DNA from: Sinanaerobacter sp. ZZT-01
GTDB taxonomy: Bacteria; Bacillota; Clostridia; Peptostreptococcales; Anaerovoracaceae
Reading direction: 5' to 3'
Length of the DNA: 64,000 bases
Assembly (NCBI RefSeq): GCF_035621135.1
Contig: NZ_CP141728.1
Span: 1,798,001-1,862,000 of the forward strand
Positions 34,899 through 44,343 of this stretch are shown here, piece after piece. Position 1 is the stretch's first letter; each line of letters starts with the position of its first letter. The notes under the pieces were generated by a model that saw nothing but the letters and a program-made list of their open reading frames with translations, had not been told where the DNA came from and did no database searches. Both the position numbers and the translations under genes were made by a program.

Positions 34899-36434
34899 AT
34901 GAATACCTCTATGATCGATATAGTAAAATATACAGGAGAACTGCTGGAAAACTCTGAGATATGCGCAAAAGAAGCCTTCAGAGTTCGTGAATTGAGTGAT
35001 AAGCTTGCCAATCAGCAAATTACCATTTCGGTGATTGGGCAGTTTAAACGAGGCAAGAGTACGCTGCTGAATAAAATGCTTGGAGAAAAGCTGTTGCCTG
35101 TAGGTATCGTTCCTGTAACCTCTGCGGTTACGAGAATACAGTATGGGGAGAAAGCAGCGGCTGTACATTTTGGGAACGGTATTGTTCGACCCGTTGCTTT
35201 TGAAGCATTATCGGAATATATCAGTGAGCAAAAAAATCCGGATAATGAGAGAGGTGTTGCTTCTGTTACCTTAAAGGTACCTGCTGCGTTTTTAATGAGT
35301 GGAATAACACTTGTAGATACTCCGGGAGTGGGTTCTTTTCATAAGCACAATTCAGATGCGGCATATGCTTTTATAAAAGAAAGTGATGCTGTAATTTTTA
35401 CACTATCTGTAGACAGCCCAATTAACGAAATTGAGATTAATTTTTTGAAAAGTGCAAAAGAATATGCAGCCAAATTCTATTTTGCAGTTAATAAAATTGA
35501 TGTAGTCTCAGAGGAAGAATTAAGTGCTTATTTGGATTATTGCCGTAGATTGCTTTGCCAAATTATGGAAGTGGAGAGCGTCAATATGTATGCAGTAAGC
35601 GCAAAGAATGGTGAAGGAGTATCTACATTAAAGGAAAGCATTCAGAATGATTGTGAAGAAGCAGCCAGAAAAATTATAGAAGATTCAGTTGGAATGAAAT
35701 TAAAGGACATTATTGGAAGTACCTTAGCACAGCTGGGACTATATTGGAATGCATTAAAAATGCCTATTGGCAAATTTGACAACCGGTTTAAAAGTATGGA
35801 AAAATATTTGGAAGATTTACAAAAAAATAAAAAACAGGTACGCGTTCAACTCGAAAGAGAAGCGGATCGGATGATTGAAGCATTCAAGCAAACGATTACT
35901 TCTCATAAAGGTGAAATACTGTGCATGGAAGATTCACTTTGCAAGGAAGCGCAGGCTTCTCTGAATCAAGAGATGATCACAAAGCTTCAAGATGCATGTT
36001 GGGAGATGTCAAATGAGATGGAAGCACGGCTGAATGAGATGAAGACATCGTTAGCGGATACGGTTTCAGAGCTTTTTGGGATGGAATATCATTATGAAAT
36101 GAAGACCTTAAATCTTGGAAGAGAAGAAAAAGAAGGACAAGGTACAAAATTCAAAGAAAACGAGCTGCTGAAAAAGGATTGGGAAGAAGCTGATGATAAC
36201 TGCGACCGACTCTTTGAAAAGATGTTTTTGAATTATACATTCCAAATCAGAAGTTGTGCAACTAATCTTGCAGAACGATTTGAAAGTGAACAAGAGAAGA
36301 TTTGCAATGAATTGCAAGCTTCATTGAATCATATTTTAATGTATCGTGAGACAAGCACTTATATCGTTGCAAGAAGAATTGAAGATTTAAATATATTAAC
36401 GAGAAACCTGAAAAAAATAAGAAATCAATTATAA
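34899..36434 (+). CDS. Dynamin-family GTPase
   Basis: About 511 residues. Large GTPase that binds and remodels membranes. The GTP-binding motifs are clear: G1 FKRGKSTLLNKML near residue 47, G2 in PVTSAVTRI, G3 DTPG near residue 140 and G4 NKID near residue 195. The rest is helical with heptad-like stretches (about 265-500) typical of the dynamin stalk. Bacterial dynamins help in membrane repair or division; this one has no second dynamin partner next to it. Starts at ATG 34899 behind AGGAGAAG. The Fic module begins 83 nt after. Confidence 0.88.
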   Translation: MNTSMIDIVKYTGELLENSEICAKEAFRVRELSDKLANQQITISVIGQFKRGKSTLLNKMLGEKLLPVGIVPVTSAVTRIQYGEKAAAVHFGNGIVRPVAFEALSEYISEQKNPDNERGVASVTLKVPAAFLMSGITLVDTPGVGSFHKHNSDAAYAFIKESDAVIFTLSVDSPINEIEINFLKSAKEYAAKFYFAVNKIDVVSEEELSAYLDYCRRLLCQIMEVESVNMYAVSAKNGEGVSTLKESIQNDCEEAARKIIEDSVGMKLKDIIGSTLAQLGLYWNALKMPIGKFDNRFKSMEKYLEDLQKNKKQVRVQLEREADRMIEAFKQTITSHKGEILCMEDSLCKEAQASLNQEMITKLQDACWEMSNEMEARLNEMKTSLADTVSELFGMEYHYEMKTLNLGREEKEGQGTKFKENELLKKDWEEADDNCDRLFEKMFLNYTFQIRSCATNLAERFESEQEKICNELQASLNHILMYRETSTYIVARRIEDLNILTRNLKKIRNQL

Positions 36435-36516
36435 TAAAAATGTATTTAAAAAGCTTTATAAAAAAGCAAAAAAATGTTATAATATAAGAAAGTAGAAGAA
36501 AGGAAAAAGACAATCT

Positions 36517-36690
36517 ATGAGTGATTTTGAGCGTATAATTGAAAATGTGAATGCGACGATGAGCATGGAAGACATGCCTCTTAAGCCAATTGACAAAGAA
36601 CGCATTCGAGATTGTCTCGATGGTTCGATTTCGTTTCATGATGCAATTGAAATTTTAGTCGCAAAATATTTTCGCAAGCAGGCGGTATAG
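36517..36690 (+). CDS. VbhA-like antitoxin of the Fic module
   Basis: 57-residue protein directly before the Fic gene (2 nt apart), too short for standard gene calling. Its layout, a short helix-rich protein with DxxIxFxDAIEILVAKYF near the end, is like VbhA antitoxins, which block Fic enzymes through an inhibitory helix of the S/T-x3-E-G/N form. TMSMED near residues 14-19 is a possible version with D in place of G/N. AAGGAAA lies upstream. It is probably translated together with the Fic gene. Confidence 0.6.
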   Translation: MSDFERIIENVNATMSMEDMPLKPIDKERIRDCLDGSISFHDAIEILVAKYFRKQAV

Positions 36691-36692
36691 CG

Positions 36693-37304
36693 ATGGAAGA
36701 AGAACTGTATTTTTATGAGTACGATCAGGATGGCTATTATTGTTACCCGGATTCCAATACTTTAAAAAATAAATTAAATATCTTGGATGCAGAGGAATTG
36801 AAACAGGTTGAACGTGAAATTACCGCACTTCGTACTGCGCAAATTATGGTGGAAGGCATAGATGGCAAATTTGATTTTGATCATTTAAAAGCGATCCACC
36901 GTTTTCTTTTTCAGGACATTTATAAATGGGCAGGGGAGATCAGGAATGTAAACATTTCAAAAGGAAATCAATTCTGCCTGTTCCAATATATTGAAGAGCA
37001 GATGAATCAGATTTTTATGCAACTAAAGCAGGAAAACTATCTAAGAAACTGCCATGACTTAGAAGAATTCGGAAAGCGTCTTGCTTATTACTTAAGTGAA
37101 ATGAATGCAATTCATCCGTTCCGGGAAGGAAATGGACGTGTGCAGCGACTCTTCTTGGAGGAACTTGCTGCATTTAATGGATATCGACTGGATTTTCTGA
37201 AGATAAGCAGTGAAGAAATGCTTGATGCAAGCCAGAAAGGTTTCTATTTAGATTATTCCTTAATGGAAGACTTAATCATAAGAGCCTTGTCACGTAAAGA
37301 ATGA
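36693..37304 (+). CDS. Fic-family AMPylation enzyme
   Basis: 203 residues with the Fic fold. The active-site motif HPFREGNGRVQR lies at residues 141-152 and keeps the catalytic His and the phosphate-binding residues, so it should transfer AMP (or another nucleotide) to target proteins. The absence of an N- or C-terminal inhibitory helix within the protein and the adjacent small antitoxin place it in class I, as in VbhT/VbhA. It starts 2 nt after the antitoxin stop. Such pairs act as growth-controlling toxin-antitoxin systems. Confidence 0.88.
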   Translation: MEEELYFYEYDQDGYYCYPDSNTLKNKLNILDAEELKQVEREITALRTAQIMVEGIDGKFDFDHLKAIHRFLFQDIYKWAGEIRNVNISKGNQFCLFQYIEEQMNQIFMQLKQENYLRNCHDLEEFGKRLAYYLSEMNAIHPFREGNGRVQRLFLEELAAFNGYRLDFLKISSEEMLDASQKGFYLDYSLMEDLIIRALSRKE

Positions 37305-37331
37305 GGCTTGTTTTTCTTTTAAAATAAAGAA

Positions 37332-37535
37332 TTATATATTTAAGTTATCTAAAGGATTTAAAGTATCTAGACCATCTGTATTCTCTTGCTTTGCAACTAA
37401 ATCAGATAACAAATACAGGGTAGTGGCAAAATATGAAAAGCAATCTGCTAAACGATCTAACTCTTCCGCAGACATGTCTTTCGATATGATATTTGCTGTA
37501 AATGTAATAAATGTAGTAACTTCCTGCGGAGTCAT
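37332..37535 (-). CDS. Small uncharacterised protein (DUF6774-like)
   Basis: 67 residues, mostly helical with a hydrophobic middle (about residues 25-45) and an acidic end. It resembles short Clostridia proteins of the DUF6774 type, of unknown role. Start at 37535 (MTPQEV) behind GAGGTG. It lies on the opposite strand to the Fic and PLD genes. Confidence 0.5.
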   Translation of the reverse strand: MTPQEVTTFITFTANIISKDMSAEELDRLADCFSYFATTLYLLSDLVAKQENTDGLDTLNPLDNLNI

Positions 37536-37652
37536 GACAATCACCTCATAATAACGTATGCATTTGAAGGAAATACAATGTAAACGAAAATTGAATGAAC
37601 TGAAAAAAACCAGAAAGCTTAGTACTTGCGGAAAAATAGATCAGAGGAATTT

Positions 37653-39062
37653 ATGAAGAAGATAATAATCAGTATACTTTTATTTCTAGTTTTAATTGTT
37701 CCCATTTGCTGGAGCCTATTTCAAAAAGGGCCCGACGGGACTTCCTTTGAAGGCGATTATCATGAAGCAGAGGCAATTGATTTTCTTGTGGATTTCACTT
37801 TTCTGCGGGAAGGTAAGGTGATCCACGAATTAAATATCTTAAAGCGTGAAATTAGTATGATTGAAGCCGCACAGGAATTCATTCTTATGGATATGTTTTT
37901 ATTTAACGATGCCTATGACCGAAATTCTGAAAAATATCCGAATGCGGTTGCTAGCATCACAAATGCATTGATTGAAAAGAGAAAGTTAAATCCAGATATG
38001 CCGATTGTCTTTATTACGGACCCAATCAATGGATTTTACGGAGCTTATGAAGAAGAGGCTATCCAGAGCATGAGGGATAGTGACATCCAGGTTATTTTGA
38101 CGGATTTAACGCAAATGAAGGATTCAAATCCGTTGTTTTCTGGTTATTATAGAGCTTACATAAAATGGTTTGGAACGAAAGGAAAAGGATGGATTGAAAA
38201 CCCTACCGATACAAAAAAGCCAAAAGTGAATATTCGAAATTTTTTAGGCTTGCTAAATTTGAAGGCAAACCATCGAAAGCTTCTTATCACAGACCAAGAA
38301 GGAATGATTACATCAGCGAACCCACACGATGCAAGTAGCTATCATTCAAATGTTGCAGTAGTAGTGAAAAGTCCCGTTCTCAATGATATGATTGAAGCGG
38401 AGAGGCGTGTCGCAATCTTTTCCGGAGAGGAATTACCTTATTTTGAATACTATCAAGGAGAGCAATCGTATCTGTCAAATACGAAAGTAAAATATTTGAC
38501 GGAGAAAGCGATTTATAATCGTTTGCTTGAATGCATTCGTGCGGCAAAAAAAGGTGATAAGATTCAAATAGGCATGTTTTATCTGAGTGAGTTTTCTGTG
38601 ATTGATGAATTGGAAAAAGCTGCGAAACGTGGGGTTCTTATTGAATTAATCGCCGATCCAAACAAAAATGCTTTTGGCGTAAAAATGAATGGATCGCCTA
38701 ATTGTCAGTCTTTATCGAAGCTGGGTGAAGAAGAAAACTTTACTATAAAATGGTACAATATTGGAGAGGAACAGTACCACGTAAAACTGGCATCGTTTAC
38801 TTATCCGGTACATAATATCATCTTGATGGGGTCCGCGAATTATACGAGAAGAAATCTAAAGGGTTATAATTTAGAAAGTGATTTGGAAATTGTTACTGTG
38901 AGAGATACGGATATTTCAAAAACCATTCAGTCCTATTTTAAACGGTTATGGAATAACGAGGACGGCGATTATACGGTGGAATTTAAGACATATGCGAATG
39001 ATGATTTCTTAAAGTATAAGTTATATCAAATACAAGAAGCAACGGGGATATCTTCCTATTAG
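37653..39062 (+). CDS. Phospholipase D-family protein (cardiolipin synthase-like)
   Basis: About 469 residues with an N-terminal membrane anchor (about 4-21) and two PLD domains. The first half has a clear HxK motif (NHRKLLITD, followed by SANPHD, about residue 210); the second has YHVKLASF with GSANYTRRN (about residue 380), again with His and Lys. Such proteins exchange phosphatidyl groups, as in cardiolipin synthesis, or cut phospholipids. Starts at ATG 37653 behind GAGGAA. It has no obvious partner. Confidence 0.85.
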   Translation: MKKIIISILLFLVLIVPICWSLFQKGPDGTSFEGDYHEAEAIDFLVDFTFLREGKVIHELNILKREISMIEAAQEFILMDMFLFNDAYDRNSEKYPNAVASITNALIEKRKLNPDMPIVFITDPINGFYGAYEEEAIQSMRDSDIQVILTDLTQMKDSNPLFSGYYRAYIKWFGTKGKGWIENPTDTKKPKVNIRNFLGLLNLKANHRKLLITDQEGMITSANPHDASSYHSNVAVVVKSPVLNDMIEAERRVAIFSGEELPYFEYYQGEQSYLSNTKVKYLTEKAIYNRLLECIRAAKKGDKIQIGMFYLSEFSVIDELEKAAKRGVLIELIADPNKNAFGVKMNGSPNCQSLSKLGEEENFTIKWYNIGEEQYHVKLASFTYPVHNIILMGSANYTRRNLKGYNLESDLEIVTVRDTDISKTIQSYFKRLWNNEDGDYTVEFKTYANDDFLKYKLYQIQEATGISSY

Positions 39063-39092
39063 AAAATAGAAAAACTGATAGATAACGAAATA

Positions 39093-39140
39093 AAAATACG
39101 CCTTGGAAGGTTTACACAACTAAGCAAGACGTATTTTATA
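39093..39140. terminator. Bidirectional terminator
   Basis: AAAATACGCCTTG (39093-39105) pairs with CAAGACGTATTTT (39124-39136), one mismatch, between convergent genes. Confidence 0.8.
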
Positions 39141-39143
39141 TTT

Positions 39144-40247
39144 TTACTCAAAGATTGTATTTGGAAGCTTATCTACGTCAGTGATTGTGCCGGTAACGGT
39201 GACGTTAAAGAAACTACGGTCTGTAGCGAGATCCACATCCGTGTTTGCTAGATTTTCTGGTGTCAGTAGACGAATTTTGGGACGAAGGATATGTTCCTTT
39301 GAGTTTTGCAGAACGATTGCCAAAGAGCCATTGCTGAGTTGGACAACGGTTCCAACCGGATAAGCTGCAATGATCCTAAGAAATGCTTTTAAGAGATCAT
39401 GGTCAAAATGGGTGCCTCCGCAACCCATCATATATTCTACTGCTTCATTCGGAAGCCATGCACGTCGATAAGAACGAGATGAAGTTAATGCATCATAAAC
39501 ATCTGCTAAGGCTAAAATACGCCCGTAAATTGGGATGTCATCTCCCTTCAAGCCATAGGGATATCCGGTTCCATTGTATTTTTCATGGTGGCTTTCTATC
39601 GCCGACAAAACAATATTCGGAATTTTTTGGCTAAACTCCAGTCGGCTAATTGCTTTTTTGGGATGTGTTTTAATCTCATCAAATTCTTCAGGTGTGAGAG
39701 GACCTTTTTTATTGATAATATCTAATGAAATATCCAGTTTTCCAATATCATGAAAAAGTCCAGCCATAGCAAGATGAAGGAGAAGATTTTCCGAATAATT
39801 AAGCTGCATGCCTATTAGGACGCTTAGAGTTCCCACATAAATACTATGGGAATAGGTATAAGTATCATAGTCTTTGATATCTATTATGTTCAGTAAAAAT
39901 TCTTCTTTCGAAGTTATATAATTTAAAAGCTTCTCTGCAATGTTGCGCATGGAATCAATTGTAGAAGTAGAAAGAGGCATATTATGTAAGTAGCCGCCGT
40001 AAAGCGATTTTAGTTCATTGGTAACTTGTTGTTTTATCTTTGGTTCAATAAATTCTTTTACTTCAATATCACTTGCAAATTTACTTTCAATATACACGCC
40101 GGAAATATTTAATTCAGTAAGCTTTCTGATCATTGGTGAACCTAGCTGCTGTCCTGCAACGATAAGGGGAAGAGAAGTTGGATGGTAATATACCGATCGT
40201 GCAAGTACCATACCCGGCTGCAAATGCTGCAATGGAAGATATATCAT
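39144..40247 (-). CDS. HD-GYP-domain protein
   Basis: 367 residues with a C-terminal HD-GYP domain. The metal-binding HD is in FHDIGKLD near residue 167, and the second motif is HHEKYNGTGYPYGL near residue 220 (GYP in GTGYP). This layout hydrolyses c-di-GMP in most relatives. The N-terminal 115 residues resemble the DUF3391-type partner domain but are divergent. Starts with ATG behind AAGGAG. A terminator shared with the PLD gene lies downstream. Confidence 0.9.
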   Translation of the reverse strand: MIYLPLQHLQPGMVLARSVYYHPTSLPLIVAGQQLGSPMIRKLTELNISGVYIESKFASDIEVKEFIEPKIKQQVTNELKSLYGGYLHNMPLSTSTIDSMRNIAEKLLNYITSKEEFLLNIIDIKDYDTYTYSHSIYVGTLSVLIGMQLNYSENLLLHLAMAGLFHDIGKLDISLDIINKKGPLTPEEFDEIKTHPKKAISRLEFSQKIPNIVLSAIESHHEKYNGTGYPYGLKGDDIPIYGRILALADVYDALTSSRSYRRAWLPNEAVEYMMGCGGTHFDHDLLKAFLRIIAAYPVGTVVQLSNGSLAIVLQNSKEHILRPKIRLLTPENLANTDVDLATDRSFFNVTVTGTITDVDKLPNTIFE

Positions 40248-40365
40248 TGAAACTCCTTAATCCTTAAATAAATTTCCCGTAACTGTGGGAGATACTGTTA
40301 TAAGTCAATTAATAATATAGCACAAAATAATATTTTTTTCCACCGTTTCATAGCGCATTGTTAGA

Positions 40366-41037
40366 TTATTCCTGCAATTTTTCCTTATCTAAAATTTCAA
40401 TTCCACCACGGAATAAACGCACAATTCCTTCACTTTGAAAATATTTTAACATTCGGGTGACTACTTCCCTCGCAGATCCAATATTGTTTGCAATTTTTTC
40501 CTGTGTAATGATTAATGTATTACTTTGCTCGATATTAGATTGCTCTAACAGAAAATTAGAAAGACGACGGTCAAAGCTGGCAAACAGAACTTGATCGATG
40601 ACCCACATTACATCTGAAAAGCGAGATTCCATTAAATCATTCATAAAAGACTGCACAGAAATGGATTCATTTGCAAGCTGGCGGTAAGATGCGGTTGGAA
40701 GAAGAAAGGAATCCGTATCCTTCTCAACTTCAATATGGACATCAAAAGTGATGTTAGGCATAATGCAGGAAGCGGAGAAAATGCATACGTCTCGGTCAAA
40801 AAGCCGATAGAGTGTTACTTCTCTGCCACTTTCAGATATCATGTATATGCGAAGTTGACCTGATTGAATCAAAAATAGACCGGAACAGTCATCTGAGCCA
40901 GTGTGCAGGGATTCTCCCGATGAAAAGTGCTGCTTTATCATATCTTTTTTTAGAGAATCCTGCTGGACTGGCGTCAAATGGTTCCAAAAAGACAAGGCGT
41001 TTTGAATAAATTCAATTTCTTTGCTTGTAAAAGGCAT
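40366..41037 (-). CDS. Crp/Fnr-family transcriptional regulator
   Basis: 223 residues: a cyclic-nucleotide-binding-like beta-barrel (about 15-130) and a winged helix-turn-helix (about 155-215, with LIITQEKIANNIGSAREVVTRMLKYF). Only two Cys near the barrel (in DDCSG and FSASC) are seen, too few for a Fnr cluster, so the ligand is unknown. Starts with ATG behind AAAGGAGG. It is upstream of, and opposite in transcription to, the CoA-disulfide reductase gene, with thioredoxin in between; a GTGAC inverted repeat at 41602 may be its site. Confidence 0.9.
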   Translation of the reverse strand: MPFTSKEIEFIQNALSFWNHLTPVQQDSLKKDMIKQHFSSGESLHTGSDDCSGLFLIQSGQLRIYMISESGREVTLYRLFDRDVCIFSASCIMPNITFDVHIEVEKDTDSFLLPTASYRQLANESISVQSFMNDLMESRFSDVMWVIDQVLFASFDRRLSNFLLEQSNIEQSNTLIITQEKIANNIGSAREVVTRMLKYFQSEGIVRLFRGGIEILDKEKLQE

Positions 41038-41146
41038 ATGACGAACCTCCTTTATAGGATTAATTATACCTTATCAAAGCTCTAGTTACAAGCAAAGCAA
41101 ACATTGAAAGTAAAGTAGAAAGAAAATTTAAAAGGGGTTCATTGGT

Positions 41147-41455
41147 TTATCGAACCATCTGTATGAATTCTTGTTTCGATTTTACGCCTACAGATGTATG
41201 GGTGCATACACCATCCTTAAAAATCATAACGGTGGGGATAGACATAACACGATATTTTCTTGCAAGTTCAGGCTGTTCATCTACATTAATTTTTGCTACA
41301 GTAGCCTCATCTTTAATCTCTTGTGCAAGTTCCTCTATAATAGGGCCAAGCTTTTGGCAAGGACCGCACCATGGTGCCCAAAAATCCAAAATAACGGGTT
41401 TCTTACTATTCAATACCTCTTGTTCGAAATTATTTTTTGTTATTTGCATTGTCAT
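41147..41455 (-). CDS. trxA: Thioredoxin
   Basis: 102 residues with the thioredoxin fold and active-site disulfide WCGPC (Cys 30 and Cys 33). It reduces disulfides in proteins using electrons from thioredoxin reductase, which is not in the window. Starts with ATG behind AAGGAGAG. It lies between the Crp/Fnr regulator and the CoA-disulfide reductase fusion, suggesting a shared role in thiol or sulfur balance. Confidence 0.95.
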   Translation of the reverse strand: MTMQITKNNFEQEVLNSKKPVILDFWAPWCGPCQKLGPIIEELAQEIKDEATVAKINVDEQPELARKYRVMSIPTVMIFKDGVCTHTSVGVKSKQEFIQMVR

Positions 41456-41601
41456 TTTATTTCTCTCCTTTTCATTTTAAAATTTTAGAGTAAATGGTTA
41501 ATTTTTTTAAGGCGTTTTCTGAAACGCTTTTGTTAAAATTAAGTATAAAGAGAAAACGCATATATTTCTGTAACTTAATCACAATAAAATCGAGAAATAA
41601 G

Positions 41602-41614
41602 GTGACTTTGTCAC
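41602..41614. promoter_or_regulatory. Candidate operator upstream of the CoA-disulfide reductase
   Basis: GTGACTTTGTCAC: perfect 5-bp inverted repeat with a 3-nt spacer, 92 nt before the reductase start. It may bind the Crp/Fnr regulator encoded 0.6 kb away; the usual CRP spacing is 6, so this is uncertain. Confidence 0.4.
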
Positions 41615-41705
41615 ATACAATTTCATACAAATTGTCTATGCTGAGAATAAACAGAAAAAATTTTTTAAAATTGAAATAAAGTTGAATGGGAAAGGAAGGC
41701 ATAAT

Positions 41706-44186
41706 ATGAAGATATGTATTGTTGGAGGCGTAGCAGGAGGGGCGAGTGCGGCAACACGTTTACGTCGTTTAGATGAGAATGCCGAAATTATTTTGTTCGA
41801 AAAAGGAGAATATATTTCTTATGCAAATTGCGGATTACCTTATTATATTGGAGGGACAATTAAAGAAAAGGAAAGTCTGATTGTCACAAAACCGGAGTTA
41901 TTGCGAAATCGTTTTGCAGTTGATGTCAGAATGAGAAACGAAGTACTCTCAATCCAACCAAAAGAAAAGAAAATAACAGTAAAAAATCATGATACAGGAA
42001 AAGAATATGAAGAAAACTATGATAAGCTGATTCTTTCACCAGGAGCGGAAGCAAAGAAACCAAATTTTCCGGGAGTGAATGAAGAAGGCATTTTTACTTT
42101 GCGTACGGTTCCTGATACCTTCCGAATTGAGGAATATATAAAACAGCATCAAACAAAATCAGCAGTGGTGATCGGCGGCGGTTTTATTGGGATTGAAATG
42201 GCTGAAAATTTAAAGGAAAGAGGCCTTGATGTAACGGTTGTAGAATATAGCGATCAAGTTGTAGCGTCCTTGGATAAAGAAATGGCAAATATACTGCATC
42301 AGCATTTGATTGAAAATGGGATTCATCTTCAATTAAATACGGGTGTCACGTCGTTTCAGAAACAAGGGGATGGGAGTTTGAGCCTTGAGACAACGCAACA
42401 GAAAACTCTGCAGTGTGAGCTTGCAATTTTAAGCATGGGTGTAGCACCGGAAAGCCGTTTGGCAAAAGAAGCAGGATTAAGCTTGGGAATTGGTGGAAGC
42501 ATTGCGGTCAATGAGCAGTATCAAACATCAGATCCCGATATTTATGCGGTAGGGGATGCGGTCAGCATCATTAATCTTGTAAGTGGAAAAGAAGGAATGA
42601 TCCCGCTTGCGGGGCCTGCAAATAAGCAAGGACGGATTGCAGCAGAAAATGCACTTGGGGCAGAGAAAACCATCGGTGCAGGTGTGCAGGGGAGTGCGGT
42701 GTTAAAGGTGTTTGAATTGACAGCAGCATCAACCGGTATGAATGAGAAGCAATTGAAAAAGGAAGGTATGGAATATCAGAAGACATATGTGCATCCACAA
42801 TCGCATGCTTCCTATTATCCGGGAGCAACACCAATCAGCATGAAGATGTTATTCGATAAGAATGGAAAGATTTTAGGAGCACAGGCGGTAGGATATGAAG
42901 GTGTAGAAAAACGGATTGATGTAATTGCAACAGCTATGCGCTTTTCTGGTACGGTATATGATTTGGAAAATCTGGAACTATGTTATGCTCCGCCTTTTTC
43001 TTCTGCGAAAGATCCAGTTAATATGCTTGGATTTTCAGCGGCAAATATGTTAAAGGGAGATATGCCGGTATGGTATGCAGAGGATTTGGAAACAATGGAT
43101 TTAGACTCTGTTACTTTCTTGGATATCGGAACACCCGAAGAAATCATGATGGGAACTTTGCCGAATGCAGTTAATTTAAATCTGGATTCTTTACGTGAGC
43201 ATCTTGATGAATTGGATAAGAGCAAACCGATATATGTAACTTGCAGAGTTGGTCTTAGAGGTTATATTGCTACACGTATATTAATGCAAAATGGATTTGA
43301 TGTAAAAAATTTAAGCGGAGGCTATCGAACTTATAGTCTTGTAACTTATAAAATTGATGAGCAAGAGCCGCTTCTCATTGAAAAGAGCGATAAAAAAGTT
43401 GACGAAAAAAAGCGCAGAGAACCGCAAGACAATTCAGATACAACAAAAACAATTGAAGTAGATGCATGTGGCTTGCAGTGCCCGGGACCGATCATGAAAG
43501 TATCTTCTGCTATGAAAGATATGAAAGATGGGGAACGTCTTGTCATTCGTGCGAGTGACCCTGCATTTGCGTCAGATATCAAGGTCTGGTGCGAACGTAC
43601 AGGAAATCTTTTAGAAGGGATTAAGAATCAAAAAGGCATTTATGAAGTCCGACTTCAGAAAATGAAAGGGGCAGTTCCCGGAGCTTGTAGCAATGACTTT
43701 GACCAGACTTCCTCAGGTAACGATAAAACTATGGTCGTATTCAGCGGCGATTTGGATAAAGCAATTGCAGCGTTTATTATCGCTAACGGTGCCGCAGCAA
43801 TGGATCGCAAAGTAACCCTGTTCTTTACATTTTGGGGACTGAACATTCTGCGTAAGAATCAAGCAGTTAAAGTAAATAAAACATTTATTGAAGGAATGTT
43901 CGGTAAGATGATGCCGAGAGGAAGCAAGAAGCTTGGACTATCACGTATGAATATGAGTGGAATGGGTGCAAGGATGATTCGAAAGGTCATGAAATCAAAA
44001 AATGTTTCTTCTTTAGAAGAACTGATTCAAGCAGCAATGGATAATGGGGTAAGAATTGTTGCTTGTCAAATGTCTATGGACGTTATGGGGATCCGAGCAG
44101 AAGAATTGATCGATGGAGTCGAAATTGGCGGAGTTGCAACTTTCCTTGGAGCAGCCGAACTGTCAGATACTAATTTGTTTATATAA
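41706..44186 (+). CDS. CoA-disulfide reductase with rhodanese, TusA and DsrE domains
   Basis: About 826-residue fusion of four sulfur-handling modules. Residues 1-450 form the FAD/NAD(P)H reductase with active Cys 42 in YANCGLPYY; then a rhodanese domain (Cys 513 in VTCRVG), a TusA/SirA-like domain (Cys 592 in CGLQCPGP) and a C-terminal DsrE/DsrF-like domain (from about residue 665). Such proteins reduce CoA-persulfide or move sulfane sulfur between sites. The fusion keeps all key Cys residues. Starts at ATG 41706 behind AAGGAAGG. A thioredoxin and a Crp/Fnr regulator lie upstream, pointing to redox control. Confidence 0.92.
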   Translation: MKICIVGGVAGGASAATRLRRLDENAEIILFEKGEYISYANCGLPYYIGGTIKEKESLIVTKPELLRNRFAVDVRMRNEVLSIQPKEKKITVKNHDTGKEYEENYDKLILSPGAEAKKPNFPGVNEEGIFTLRTVPDTFRIEEYIKQHQTKSAVVIGGGFIGIEMAENLKERGLDVTVVEYSDQVVASLDKEMANILHQHLIENGIHLQLNTGVTSFQKQGDGSLSLETTQQKTLQCELAILSMGVAPESRLAKEAGLSLGIGGSIAVNEQYQTSDPDIYAVGDAVSIINLVSGKEGMIPLAGPANKQGRIAAENALGAEKTIGAGVQGSAVLKVFELTAASTGMNEKQLKKEGMEYQKTYVHPQSHASYYPGATPISMKMLFDKNGKILGAQAVGYEGVEKRIDVIATAMRFSGTVYDLENLELCYAPPFSSAKDPVNMLGFSAANMLKGDMPVWYAEDLETMDLDSVTFLDIGTPEEIMMGTLPNAVNLNLDSLREHLDELDKSKPIYVTCRVGLRGYIATRILMQNGFDVKNLSGGYRTYSLVTYKIDEQEPLLIEKSDKKVDEKKRREPQDNSDTTKTIEVDACGLQCPGPIMKVSSAMKDMKDGERLVIRASDPAFASDIKVWCERTGNLLEGIKNQKGIYEVRLQKMKGAVPGACSNDFDQTSSGNDKTMVVFSGDLDKAIAAFIIANGAAAMDRKVTLFFTFWGLNILRKNQAVKVNKTFIEGMFGKMMPRGSKKLGLSRMNMSGMGARMIRKVMKSKNVSSLEELIQAAMDNGVRIVACQMSMDVMGIRAEELIDGVEIGGVATFLGAAELSDTNLFI

Positions 44187-44228
44187 AATATCATGCTGAA
44201 ATTAGGGGAAGGAAGAAAATAATGACAC

Positions 44229-44266
44229 AGACTGTCCTCGAATAATGATGAGGGCAGTCTTTTATT
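44229..44266 (+). terminator. Terminator after the CoA-disulfide reductase
   Basis: AGACTGTCCTC pairs with GAGGGCAGTCT (one G-T pair) around a 10-nt loop, followed by a T tract. Confidence 0.85.
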
Positions 44267-44343
44267 TGTTAGTAAGCTGTGTTAAAATAAAAAAATAACA
44301 GCAAATATTCCTGTTTTAAGAAATGTAACGGAGGGGAAAAGCA

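Noticed and set aside
41509-41530. Hairpin near 41.5 kb as a terminator
   Set aside because: The stem is short (about 6-8 bp) and neither flank has a convincing T tract for the genes that end nearby.
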